The notes under the pieces are model-generated. The model was not told the origin of the DNA, did no database searches, and saw only the letters and a list, made by a program, of their open reading frames with translations. DNA of 64,000 bases from Evernia prunastri (Eukaryota > Ascomycota > Lecanoromycetes > Lecanorales > Parmeliaceae): assembly GCA_003184365.1 (NCBI GenBank), contig NKYR01000072.1:124001-188000 (forward strand), given 5' to 3'. Position 1 is the first letter of the stretch; every line of letters begins with the position of its first letter. A program made the translations under genes and the position numbers. This document shows, in pieces, positions 1 through 11,128 of the stretch.

Positions 1-348
1 CTCAAAATCTATAGCCGCCGACGCGCATCTTGCCGTCGCGGTCGCTGTTTCCACGGTTTTTTTTTTTCTTTCTCCTACCTGTATGTCGTACTCTGTATTC
101 CCGCCGCGAGCGTGTCGCGAATACGTAGACTGAAACGTCCGGGCTGCAAGGTTTGGAGTCTTGGTCTTTTTCAATTCATTCAAACATCAATTTTTTTACC
201 ATTTCGAGCGTACTTTCTCCATCCATCAATCAGAGATCGACCGTTTGATGGAAACCGCCAACATATATGTTCTTGATTTACTCATTGGAAAATGTTGGGG
301 TTAGCGGGCGGATTCCGCGATTCGGTTCTGGACGTTACGGATTGGGAC

Positions 349-378
349 GGTGATGGTGATGGTGATGGTGATGGTGAT
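349..378. repeat. GGTGAT hexanucleotide microsatellite
   Basis: Five perfect copies of GGTGAT, followed at about 409-425 by a short run of AGGC units. Confidence 0.9.
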
Positions 379-1240
379 GCGTAGGTGCTTTTTCCTCGGG
401 GAGGCAGGGTAGGCAGGCAGGCAGGCGTCTGCCAAACTTGCGATGTTGCCGTCACCATACCATTTCTTCTTTTCACTTTGAGGGGGGTTGGGGCGAGCAT
501 GTGAAATTTGGGCGTGAGATGCTCCGCGTCAGTCTTTCGCTGCCGTTAGGAGGCGTCTAGCTCTTGTCTTACAATGAAAGGAGGCAAGGACTGGGTGGTG
601 ATTTGACACTTTTGGGCGTATTTTAGAATATTGTCCAGATGGCTTGCTTGAATTATCATCATCATCAGCGGAGTTGGCCCTTCGCTCCGAAGAGAGGACC
701 TCTTGGCCTCATTTATTGTTCTGCATGGATTTTCCGCTCACGTGCCGTGAATTTCCTTGCATTGCCAGCTGAATCGAATCGAATCGGATGGAGCTCGAGG
801 ACTGACCGGATATAAGTCGGCCATGGGCAATTGGAAGAATGGCGTCCCTCGAGAGCGGAAGGGTATGGGCTGAGCTTAGCTCGGGGGTGAGGAAGAGGAG
901 TTGAGTTGCAATGTTGGGGAACGGGAAGAGGTGATGGATGTCCATCGGGTCTTGCTGGTTGGTTCGCGCTGTGTGGATACAGTGAGTCCATGATGGTCAC
1001 ATTGCTGGGACTCGCGAATGATGCTTAGGATCGTTTCTCCTGGGCGGAATCAGCGGCGTTTGTTGCTTGGGTGGAGGGATTTTTGTCTCTTTTGCCTTTG
1101 GCCTCATCCCCGGCTGCTGACCCGCGAAAAAAGAATTTGAAGACAGTAGGGAAGACATTCCAGGCGCGGAAGAAGGAAGAGAAGGATAGAGGAGGCCAGG
1201 CAAGGCTAGGGGAGGTAGCTTTGGAGGGGTAGAGGGGACC

Positions 1241-1279
1241 TATCCTATCCTATCTTGCTCTATCTTATCCTATCTTATC
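1241..1279. repeat. Imperfect TATCC/TATCT pentamer run
   Basis: Consecutive TATCC and TATCT pentamers with one interruption; a simple-sequence repeat with no visible gene function. Confidence 0.8.
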
Positions 1280-3322
1280 AGCTACTGTTCTGTTTAGTGA
1301 TGAGTTTATTATATCGGCGGTATCTGCCGTAGTGGGTGGTGATGATGACGGGTGATCTGGGCCCTGGCAGTGTCGATACTGCCTGCTAGGTGGGCATAGT
1401 ATACATGCACAAAAACATCCTTGATACTTCGCCGGGAAATCCATCGATCCATCACCGTTCGCTGCTGTGCGCGTTGACTGGCTTGCTTCGCTTAGTGGGT
1501 GTTGATTTCATGTGGGTGCGCGGCTCTGCGGTATAGCACGCGAGTGTTGCATACGTGCGGTGGGGAAGGATGAATGGGTTTAGTGGAATGGGATGGAACG
1601 AAAGGGTTAAGGGCGGTTGGGTGCGGTTCGGTGGATTGTGGGGTGGTTTGTTGGGCTGGAGGGAATTCAGGCAGGGGGAGGTGGGAGCGGTTCGAAATCT
1701 GTGAACTGTTGGTGAGGGCGGTGGTGGGAGGGAACGTGGCAAAGAGATCTGGTGGTGGGATTTGGTGGTGGGATGTGACGTGCTTGAAACTTGAGACGCT
1801 GATTTTCTGTCGGAAGGATGAGGAGGAGGAGGAGAAGGAGAGAAACGGGCAAGAACTACAGGTTGGGTTTGGTTCGGGTGGGTTGTATTTTGACAGGAAA
1901 GCGTCGAGTGAGGAGGAGGTTTGTGGATAAGGAGGGGACGAGCGTGGGAGATTCAAAGTAAAAAGCTAGAGGAATTGAATGCATAGGCTCGGTTCTCCGA
2001 GATAGGTGCAGACAGCAGGACGATAGACAGATCGGCGTTGAAAAGTTCTTGTACCGGGCCGTGAGCAGTGAGCACGAAGCGAGGCTTGTTTGCCCTTTGT
2101 CAAAGGATCCAAGGTCCGACGAGGCAAGGCAAGGCTCAAGGGCTTAGACTACATCCACCTGAGACTTGAACATTTGGTCATTTCGGTTTAGGGGTGTGCT
2201 TGTGAAGCACTCATTGATCGTTTGGCGGGACGTTCGCTGTCGTTGGAGCTGGCCCTGTTCGATTGGAGCGTTGGCTCTCCTTGAGTCTTGGACTTTTTGG
2301 AGACGGTTTGCGTCACTTCGGATGGTGTTTCATCTGAGATGTTATCGCCTCCGATATCATCATCGCATTTTCACAAACTACATCGAAGCGCGTGCGACGA
2401 TTCCAAAGTGTAAGGACTGCGAAATTATGTCTACACAACGTCGAGAAAGCCGCTCTGGCAGCACAAGCCATGCCACTACCTCCACCATCGGATAAAGACA
2501 CTCTCCACTTCTCAGAGCTCAACCCTTTCGGGCTGAAATTGTCTCTCAAGTCCCAAGCTGATATGGGGCCAACGGGAAGAAAGTGAAGATGTGATAGGAG
2601 TCAAGTTACGCTCAGGCTGAAGACGAGTTCGAAAACTATTTAATGGCTGCTGCTGCTACGCTGCTAGTCTAGTTTGCTCATGGTGAACGGGGATCTAGAG
2701 CAAACGGCACATGGTGATGCATGTCGGCTGGTCGGCACGTGTGCTATCGAGGTCAGGCGCTGGGTCACGCCGGTCGCGCATTCATTTGAGACTAGCATCA
2801 AGCAGCTACGAGGGCTTACCGACGATAAGTTGCACAATCATCAGGTGTGCACAGCCATTGTGAGAATGCTGTGACACATAAAGCCCCTTGCGCTGGGTTG
2901 TAAAGACCATCTCTTCATAAGGCGATAGACTTGACAGGAACGAGGACTGAGCTTCGTTGAGCTTTGTCGAACTCCACCCGTACAGGTGTTCCGACTTCAG
3001 TCATGAAGAGACGTTGGACGAGAAGTGGTGTTTTGGCGACCGGCAAGGAACCGCAGACACCGACCGACGGTAAGACGAGAAGGAATGAGAGAGTTTGCGA
3101 GCTGGCGCACATTGGCTGGTCCGGAGTGGAGAACAAAATCAGGCAAACCAAACCTTATGAGTCATCCCGCCATCAGACCTTGTGACTTTTCGTAGGTATC
3201 ACGTTCACATCTCGCAGCAGTATTCCCCAGATTAAGAAAACATTTAAGAACGGTGACCTTCTACTCCAATTTCTTCCAAGCTGCTGCTGATGATCGAGGC
3301 TGAAGCCAACTGAACTTCAACA

Positions 3323-4261
3323 ATGCAGAATCTTCAAGACGACGTGGGAGACTTCTCAGCCCTTATACCTCCTGGAAAGATCTACCTCTCCAGATTCTGC
3401 GACGTTGTGAGAGGAGATGGAGTCTTGGAGACCGAATTAGAGGTGTTCGATCCCACATCAGGTACTGAGCCAAGCAGCGCCTTGTCCAGGCCCAGCTAAC
3501 AACAACTCCGAGCAGATATAACAAATATACAAACTCAGGGGGACCGACATTATCTCGTTGGAAGAGCTGTCATCAGCACGACTCTATCCAGACATTGGGA
3601 AGCAAGCATAGAATTGTTGCAAGCGAATACCAATGACAGGATGCTCAACACGGAGATTTTCGCAGGACTGCTGAGGTGCATCCGGAACATCTGCACGGAG
3701 AGATTCATTGAGCACCTCACCATTGTGGACATTGCAGATGGGTCACAAAATTGGTTCCGCAATTTCTTTGGACTTGCAAGGTTCCGTCACTGTCACTGTC
3801 AGAGATCAACCAGCAGTATACTGCAGCTTGAGCCTCGGATTTGTGTGACGTTGAGAAAATTGCCACCGGAAGACTTTCAAACCGTACACAAGACGATCAG
3901 GGTCTGGCTTGTAAAAAGTAAATGCACAAGGGCCTTATTGAACTCCGTTACGTTCGGTAAAGCGGCTGAGGTGGAGCGCAGCTATTTCCACAATCTTCTT
4001 ACAGAAATTGAGAATGGAAATGATGCACGAGGCACGCAAGCGCACACCAAGTGTAAAGTTAGGGCCCAAAGGCAGAGCCAAAGACCTGAGCGAGAGTCCA
4101 AGAGGACGTCGAAAGTACTGAGGAGGAAAGTCTCAAAGATTGGGAACGAGGTCTTCTCGTCAAGAAAGCACAGGTCTAGCCAGCGTGGGATTGTGAAGAT
4201 GAGCGGCTCAGCGGCTCGAGCTAGGAGAGTGCTCAACCGGAGTCAGAAGGCGCAAAGATAA
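3323..4261 (+). CDS. Uncharacterised protein with basic C-terminal tail
   Basis: Two exons, 3323-3461 and 3516-4261, are joined across a 54-nt GT-AG intron. Phase is kept and the product is 294 aa. The ATG at 3323 opens with MQNLQDDVGDF and is the only in-frame start that gives a complete first exon. Residues 1-190 have a globular composition with several Cys and Trp residues. The last ~90 residues are rich in Lys, Arg and Ser, which could bind nucleic acid or send the protein to the nucleus; that is inference. No motif of a known family was recognised. The gene stands alone, with long gene-poor stretches on both sides. Confidence is moderate: the open frame is long and the intron is well formed, but there is no homology support. 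Confidence 0.55.
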
Positions 4262-5533
4262 GGCTTTTGCAGGGTACGGCGGGTACATTTTCAACAAAAT
4301 TAGAAGTCGTGGCTGTACAATGAAATCGAAGTACGAAAGTACTTTTGCCTTGCTTGACTTTGACCGATGGTGCGCAGACCCCTGACGTAAATGCGAATAG
4401 TAGCCCTGCGAAACCGCGTCTTTTGGCTCGACTCTGTCTGTCCGGCGGTGCGTGTTGTGGATCGTAGTGCCCTAAGCAGCCAATTGAGCTCTGCTGGCGA
4501 ACTAGACCTCATACACAGGTCTGGTGAGAAGGTTGGACGCAAACCGAGCCAGAGTCGTCCATGGTGATGTTGACGCTTAGAAGTGATTGGCTCATTCTGT
4601 GTGAACGGCGGACAAATCCATCTCCGTTACATAAGCAACGGCAAGTGATCTATGGAGGCGACAAAGAATCAAAGTAAGAGGAATAGGTAGTATCTCAATT
4701 TGTGACCTACCCCGTGAGGTATTCTCACCCTCTTTATGGGCTAGTAAGCTCATGTAAAAACGCGCAGAGATGAGGCATAAACGCGATGACGGTACCGAGA
4801 CGTCAAATCCCTGCACTATGGTGAGGCTAGAGGTGCTGGCTAGTATGGAGAGTTGTCTTTTATGATATTTTCATTGAAGAGAGTCAGAGTGACGTAATGA
4901 AATACACTCCACGTATGAGCTCGATGAATGTATCAAAGTGTAGATGTTTATTCTTTTAAAGTGGGAGCGATGGCTAGTAATAGACGCTCAGACCATCATA
5001 TTGGCTTCTTTTCCAAGCCATGAAAGACGGGACTCGATGCATCAGCTGGATAGATGTATCAGAATGTGGCTCTCCGTGCAGTCCAAATCGAGACGCTGGA
5101 TGTATGTAACACAATGTCACTCTCCTTCCATAGGAGCCTGGAAGGTTCAAAAAGCTGGATGAGTGTACCAGGATAAAAAGTTCTGTCGAAGTGAAGCCGG
5201 GGTGGTGACAAGTAGCTGCTGGTGGCTGGATAAATGAATCAAAATGTCAATTCTCAAATAAGTGAAGCTGGAATGATGGGTAGTAGCCGAATAAATAAAA
5301 TATCAACATGCTGGCGGCGGCTCAACCCGATATTACTCGACATGAAAGGCCAAAGTCCACCGCACAGGAACAACCTTACGAAGAACACTAACCTTTGACA
5401 GCCTTAGACCACACTTCTTTCCCTGGATCTCCAAGGAGGAGGGAGATGGGAGTAGAAGAAATGCTCCACGGGCTGCTCTACATGATACATATTCATATAC
5501 AGCTCTCAGCAACTACGCTAGGTACTGAGAGCA
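4262..5533. other. Intergenic, degenerate repeats in right half
   Basis: No supported gene. From about 4922 to 5300 a degenerate motif recurs (see the repeat entry). The remainder shows only short ORFs on both strands. Confidence 0.5.
4922..5300. repeat. Degenerate tandem repeat around GCTGGATnnATGTATCA
   Basis: Related blocks reading roughly GCTGGATnnATGTATCAnAATGT recur near 4922, 5047, 5094, 5155, 5226 and 5286. Spacing is irregular (about 47-125 bp) and the copies have diverged strongly. This looks like an old decayed minisatellite. Confidence 0.5.
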
Positions 5534-7183
5534 TTGCCCTTATTGTGTGAAGAGTATGGGCTGAACTTGAAGCTACAGGATTCCCGGACAGCCGAGCACA
5601 TAGCCCTCCTGGACGTGGCAAAGCCTGGTAAGGACGAGCGAACCAAGGTCGGATCTGAGACAATATCCATGACGGAGACACGCGTCCAGGATTCTGAGAC
5701 TCGTTACAGAAGCTGCAAGATCGAGCAGGTCGATGTTCAAACGGGAGACTTCCTGACCAAGCTGGAAGCCTTCACGGCCATACTCCGCCGCATCCAGTCC
5801 TTCTGCGTCAAACTCAAGGCAGAGCATTTTGCGATGGTTCCTACATAGGGCTCTTGCTGGTTCTTTGGCCTCCTGAAGCCTGCTGAACGTAACATCTGTG
5901 ATTGCAAGCGCCTTATTGGCGACGGTCTCCAACTGTGCTTGGTCCTACCAACTCCGTCGATCGAATCGCCAGTACGCAGTGGTGAAAGATGCCGCAGGGA
6001 AGATCCAATTCCAGCGGCGGCTAATGACGGACTCGCCAGGGAGATGCCAAGTATAGACGAAGCGGAGGAGCTCGGCGATAGTACCACGGACAAAGCAACG
6101 GCTACCGGCAATACTGTCAAAAAGACGCGACAGGCCACGGGGGCGCTCACACGCCAGATGCTCTTTCGAGGAAGGTATACTGCATATTCTGGTCCCGCAA
6201 GGAAAGGTGCGATCACATGCAGGAAGAATGCAAATTTGGACATGAGACGCGGTAGCGAATCGGCCTTTGTGAGATCCCTCAGTTGTTCGAAGAGAGCCCG
6301 GAGTACGAGCACTTCTTGCAGCAAGATGTCCGAAAAGCGATCAGAAATTCGCTGGGATCCGCTCTGACAAAAAGCGATGTCGAAAGCCTAATCACCCGGC
6401 CAAGGCGCAGTAAAGTGAATTCGCACCAAGGCGGAAGAGTCACGACGACAAGGCATCATCCTGTAAAGATTGGCTCATACGCCACGAAGTCCCCGCTCGG
6501 GCACCACAGTCAAAACAACGTCGCAAGCAACAACGACGACACAAAGCAACCTCGTGCCGGCCGCTCACCAGCAAAGCAGCAGATGTCACAATCCGAAGAG
6601 CCCATGAAGACCAACAGCAGCAAGGCCTTCATCGAAACAGCAGACTGCGAGTTCGCCAGAGACATGTACAAGCCCCCGGTTGCCATGATATCTTCCAGCG
6701 CCAGTAGCATACTAGTGGCAAATCAACAAAGCGCCAAGGCCAAGGACAGTAAGTAGAATCGAAGAGCCAACTGAGAGCCAGGCAGAGAGCCAGTTCGGAT
6801 CCAGGACTCCCGCCGGCGCTACTCATTCGAGGCTATCCCAGGAGGCCTTCTGTCAATCGCGCTCAGCGGCATCATCAGCGGTTCCAGGGATCATGAAGAG
6901 ACGCACTTCAATCCTCCCTTTCAGAGGGATTCCATCAGAGAGCCGGACCAAGGCTGAAGAGAGCCAGGTCGGAAAAGGACAATGGTCAAGTTGGCAAGTA
7001 GAATGGGCGGCCTCGAGCCTTGAGGGCAAGCATCTGGCGAAGTCAATGGAGATGCAGGCAATGGATCTTGATGAAATCATAAATTCCACAGACGTAGTCC
7101 AATCATATCGCGATAATCCCATCACGCCTCTTATCTCACATTCTAGGGCTCGAGACCCACGATCCATCGTAGATGACCCTTGA
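5534..7183 (+). CDS. Possible fragmented multi-exon hypothetical gene
   Basis: Several plus-strand open segments follow each other. One frame runs 5534-6367 with a single TAG at 5846-5848. A second runs to 6756 and contains the protein-like stretch LFEESPEYEHFLQQDVRKAI. A third runs to 7183. A strong GTAAGT donor at 6750 could link the second and third segments, and AG acceptors just before 6270-6283 could link the first and second. I could not fix a full exon chain or a start codon. Minus-strand ORFs over 5573-6324 are probably shadows, but a minus-strand gene cannot be excluded. It could be a real gene with four or more exons or a decayed copy. No domain was recognised. Confidence 0.3.
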
Positions 7184-7471
7184 CATTGACCCATTATCTG
7201 TGAATGAAGCCCCGTTATCCAGTGCGTTGCTACTTTTTCATAACCGCCTTGCACACTCATCTTTCTTGGGGCGTGCTACCCAACTCAAGGCACACGAGAA
7301 GGTGAAAATTCCCGAACAGAGCTTAGATATCCACAGCTCGTCGACTCAAAAAGCAAAGTATATGCACACAGTCCCCCGAACTCCAGCCCCTGCTTATTCT
7401 AGCCCAAACCAGACGGGCACCAGGACCCCCCCACCGAAGCCTGTACACATCCGCAGCGAAACCCCCATCAA

Positions 7472-8185
7472 TCACGTATTCTTCGACTGCACGCACAGCG
7501 CAATACCACCGAGCACAAACGCCATGCCGATCCAGGTATCTGTCCCCCCTCGGTAATCAGCAGCTGCCAGCGATAACCTAAAGCCCAGTCTGGCACTTTG
7601 ATGACGGGGAAGGAAGGGGGGAAGGAAGGAGAGTGGGTTAAGTACCTCGCGATATGACCTTCCCTTCCGCCCACCACTCCCCCAGAACCGTGAACAGGAA
7701 CGCGAGGGAATTCGTAATCGGGACCGTCAGGCTCAGTTCTTGCAAAAGGGGGCTTATCAGCAAGTGATCTCAACGCATCCTTACTGACCAATCAACATTC
7801 CCCCCTGTCCCTCCTTCCCCTTCCTTCAAAAACCCCGCCCAACAAAAAGCACCAAAAAGAACTCACCCGCCTTCCCAATCAGCAAAAAGAACCACACGCT
7901 CCCCGTCAGGTTCACCACCAGCGGCACCGCGTACGCCGGGCTCCGGAGCAGGTCCACCACCGTCCAGACCGCCTTCAGCGCCCGCCACTTGACCCAGCCG
8001 GTCGCCGTGCCGGCGTCGATGCGCTCGACGGAGGCGTGGGGCGGCGGGTGGAAGTTGAGCGCGGCGCGGCGGATGAAGGGGGTCGTGAGGCCCCAGGCGA
8101 GGCCGACGAGGAGGAAGCCCAGGGTCCAATTTAGGATGGAGGGGGAGGAGGAGGAGGGCGGGGGAGGGGTGGAGGTGTCGGACAT
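7472..8185 (-). CDS. TMEM234-like integral membrane protein
   Basis: Three exons on the minus strand, 8185-7867, 7738-7646 and 7539-7472, give 159 aa. Both introns (128 and 106 nt) are GT-AG and phase-consistent. The start is the ATG of MSDTSTPPPP; an upstream in-frame ATG at 8245 would only add a low-complexity leader. There are about four hydrophobic segments. The pattern LVGLAWGLTTPFIRRAA near the N-terminus, PITNSLAFLFTVLGEWW in the middle and WIGMAFVLGGIALC near the C-terminus matches what I know of the TMEM234 family, small four-helix proteins resembling EamA/SMR transporters. The molecular role of the family is poorly known. The gene converges towards the hypothetical gene on its left and shares orientation with the Fic1-like gene on its right. 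Confidence 0.85.
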
Positions 8186-8453
8186 TTTTGTTTGGAGGGT
8201 GGGGTGGAGGGTGGGTGGAGGAGCCTGTGGAGATGGAAGCTTCACTGTTTGGTTCGAGATGATTTGTTAGATGACTAAGCGAAGTCTTATGATTCGGCCA
8301 ATGAGATGTCGAGTGGACGTTCGAAATGACAAAATTATACCTAAGGTGCATGCCATTATGGCGTCTATGTAGATTTACTCTAGCCTCCAAAAACAATGGC
8401 CGTCTCAGAGTGCTCTCTGCCCAGATATTGCAAGATTACATAGCTCATGGCCC

Positions 8454-10690
8454 CTAACCCCGTCTCCTGCCCGATCCGATGTCAATCCTCCTCATCTCCT
8501 CACTCAAGGCATCACCCCAATCTTCTTTTCCACCACCAATGGGTACCTTGCTTGGTACAGGGGGCGGAATGTTACCAGGTGAGACTCTTGGATACTGCTG
8601 TAGACCATTTTGACTGGGCAAATTGGAAGGACTGTTTCCCACATTGCGAGCATAGAGTGGAGTAGGTGCATACTGAGTACGAGCTTCATTGAGTGGTCTA
8701 CGTCCGGCCGACGGCATAGGTTGCGCGCCTTGCGGGCTGTTCCTGAACCTGACGGTGACCTCCGGAGCGCGTCTGGTAGGTGTCTTCTGTTCCGGCTCTG
8801 GAGCCCACGTATCTGTTGGTAGATGATCTGATGGGTCAATTATCCGTCCGTTATTGCCAATAATAGGTCCGTCACCAAGTTTTTCGTGTCGCTCATGCTG
8901 TCGAGAAGCCTCTTTAGCTTGCTCTGGCGTATTATACCTCGCGCCTGAGTCATTCACACTGTTCGCAGCGCTGATAGATGGGTTGTAGGCGTCGAAAGAA
9001 TCAGGCGAGAAAGGTATCCCCGGTTGTTGTGGTCTCCCTGCAGACGCCGGCTGTGGGCTTACAGATTTGCGTACAGGGGTACGAGAATCTGGGCTTACCG
9101 CTCGCGGCTTGGATACTGGAGTATGGTATCGGTCGCTGGGGGCAGAGTAGCGGTGCGCTCGCCTCTCTTGTATGTTTTCAAAGCTTCGGGGCATTGGCTG
9201 CTGCCTCGACTGAGCGGTTGAAGACGGGGATATAGCTTGAGGAAGCGGCTGATTATGGGACTGTTGCCTTGGGCTTGTGCGCCTTTCGTACATCGTGTCC
9301 AAAACATCCTCAGCTGCTTGAGGCCCGTAACCAGGGATAAGACTAGGCGGCATGCCCTGATGCAGGTGAACTTGCGAGTTGGAAGGCGATGTTGAGGGTT
9401 GATATCCTTGAAATGAAGAATTGCTTTGGACCTGAGCCAAAGGACTGCCAGGGATACTGCCAGTCATACTGCCTCGAGCACGTGTATTCAGAGGAGCTGT
9501 AATTGGGATGGACCTGTGGACTGGAGGCGGGGGCGGGGGCGGTTCCTCATCATCCCCAACGCTCTCAGCATTCGGCCATGCATGTGACATTGTACTCTGG
9601 CGGAGCCGGGGATCTATCATTGCCGGCGAAGAATTGGAGTGAACCATGCCATTCTGTAATGGTTGTGTTAGCGGCCTCGTCTGCCAATCATCCAAACAGT
9701 CAGTATCGTATCCATTTTCTTGATCATAAAGTTTCCCATTCTGTGGGCTTTGACTAAGCATCGGAGCGCTGACTTGTCGGTAATCGGCTGGACCAGAAGG
9801 CTCATACATCTCGAGATCCGAATGGCTTGGAGCTGGCGATACGTTCATGCTGTCATTGTACGACCTTTGGGTTTGTTGGTTGTTGGCCAAAGGCGAGCTT
9901 CGAGGCTGGTCATCTTGTAGACGCTGCTGTCGCTTATCCGTTGGCGGTGTAGAGCGAAAACCGTAATCGTCTGGTGACTCGACGTAGCGCTGTTGAGAGC
10001 CTGAAAATGTTTGACTGGCTGGAGGAGGTGTTTGAGGAAGAGGAGAGGAGCGAGAATTGTCGGTTGGGTCTGCGGGCAAAGGCCTTCTCTTGACGGGCTT
10101 GGGCTGTCTTGGTCCGCCGATGCCACTGCCAACTTGATCCGTAGAGCCCATGACTGGAGCAGACTGACGCCGGTCTTCCGCCTTCTCCAACTTTGGACGA
10201 GTATCGTAGTATGTAAGCTCAATCCTTATGTCCCCTGCGTACCTTCCCTTGCAATTGAGGCCGTGCCAGAGATCATTTGTTCCTCCTCCAGGAACGACTA
10301 TTTGGTCGAGAGCAACCCAAGCCTCTCCGATGAGTTCGGTCTTTTTGTCGTCGTTGAAAACAGAGACTTTCAGTTGGTAGTAGTCAGGGGAATCGTGGAC
10401 GGTGAAGCGCATTTCCTGGTCCCTAAGCAGATCAGTATGGTACAATGGTCATCGACATTGGCGTCTCACCATCTGGGTGTCTGCCCTCCCCTTTTATCCG
10501 TCTCAGTCTTCTTCGCCTCCTTCCCTAGCCTAGCAGCACAGTAAGGATCCTGCTTTCCCATCGTCTTCCGGTTGGGTAGGTTTTTGGCCCGATCAACAAT
10601 GACGACAAGCGTCCCAATTTCGGGCCCATCGAGGGTCAAGTCGGCATAGATCCCAGCGGTATGAGCACCGCTGAGGGCCGTCTTGGCCAT
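8454..10690 (-). CDS. fic1: C2-domain ingression protein, Inn1/Fic1-like
   Basis: Two exons, 10690-10470 and 10422-8454, surround a 47-nt intron that interrupts the C2 domain; the product is 729 aa. Residues ~1-135 form an N-terminal C2 domain: GTLVVIVDRAKNLPNRKTMG, then DPYCAARLG, then FTVHDSPDYYQLKVSVF. The remainder is disordered and rich in Pro, Ser and Gln, with several PxxP-type stretches such as EEPPPPPPPVHR. This layout is that of budding-yeast Inn1 and fission-yeast Fic1. These act at the division site, where the C2 domain supports membrane ingression and the PxxP tail binds SH3 domains of Cyk3 and Hof1/Cdc15. Function here is inferred from architecture. The ATG at 10690 starts MAKTALSGAHTAGIY just before the C2 domain. 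Confidence 0.85.
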
Positions 10691-11128
10691 GATCCTTATC
10701 TGTGGTCGAGTCGCAAGAAGGTGGAATGTGAGATGCGCAGGGTCCCACTGACTCGTGAATCCCGAATGGCTGGGTAATTGACCAAAAATAGCCGTAAACA
10801 AATGCGGGTAGTAGCGGCGGTAATCCAAACTTTAAAATCGGCGTGTATTTCTGCGTCTGCATACCCCATTAAAGTATTTGCCTTTGCTCACGTAAAGTAT
10901 AGAGAGAGCAAGGGATGATTAAATTATCAGTGAGCTTGCATACATTAAGGGGCAGGTGGAAGTGGATTGAAAAATTTCGATGAGTATGAATGGCAAGGCT
11001 TTAGAATACATGATCTCGACTCTCCAACATTCGCTAGTCCCTGCATCCGTAGCCATATCCCGCTCCTCCTTCCTCGTCATCCACACACTCTGTCCTCCCT
11101 CACTAGAACCCCAAACACAAGAGCCAGC
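10691..11128. other. Intergenic spacer left of the first array
   Basis: This is the upstream region of the Fic1-like gene on the right and, if the neighbouring array is transcribed, its possible terminal exon. No gene was recognised. Confidence 0.5.

Larger units (their letters stand above)
1..3322. other. Gene-poor flank, no supported gene
   Basis: I find no convincing coding region here. The ORFs are short, overlap on both strands and are biased towards Pro/Ser because the DNA is pyrimidine-rich on one strand. Simple repeats lie at 349-378 and 1241-1279. The strand-asymmetric composition would fit promoter or 5' UTR sequence of a gene beyond the left edge, but nothing in the window proves that. 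Confidence 0.5.

Noticed and set aside
1492..1956. 154-codon Pro/Ser-rich minus-strand ORF
   Set aside because: Composition reflects pyrimidine-rich DNA; neither start context nor splice structure supports a gene.
5573..6324. Minus-strand gene made of the two long minus ORFs
   Set aside because: Plus-strand segments show better donor/acceptor signals and more protein-like stretches, but the choice is not certain.
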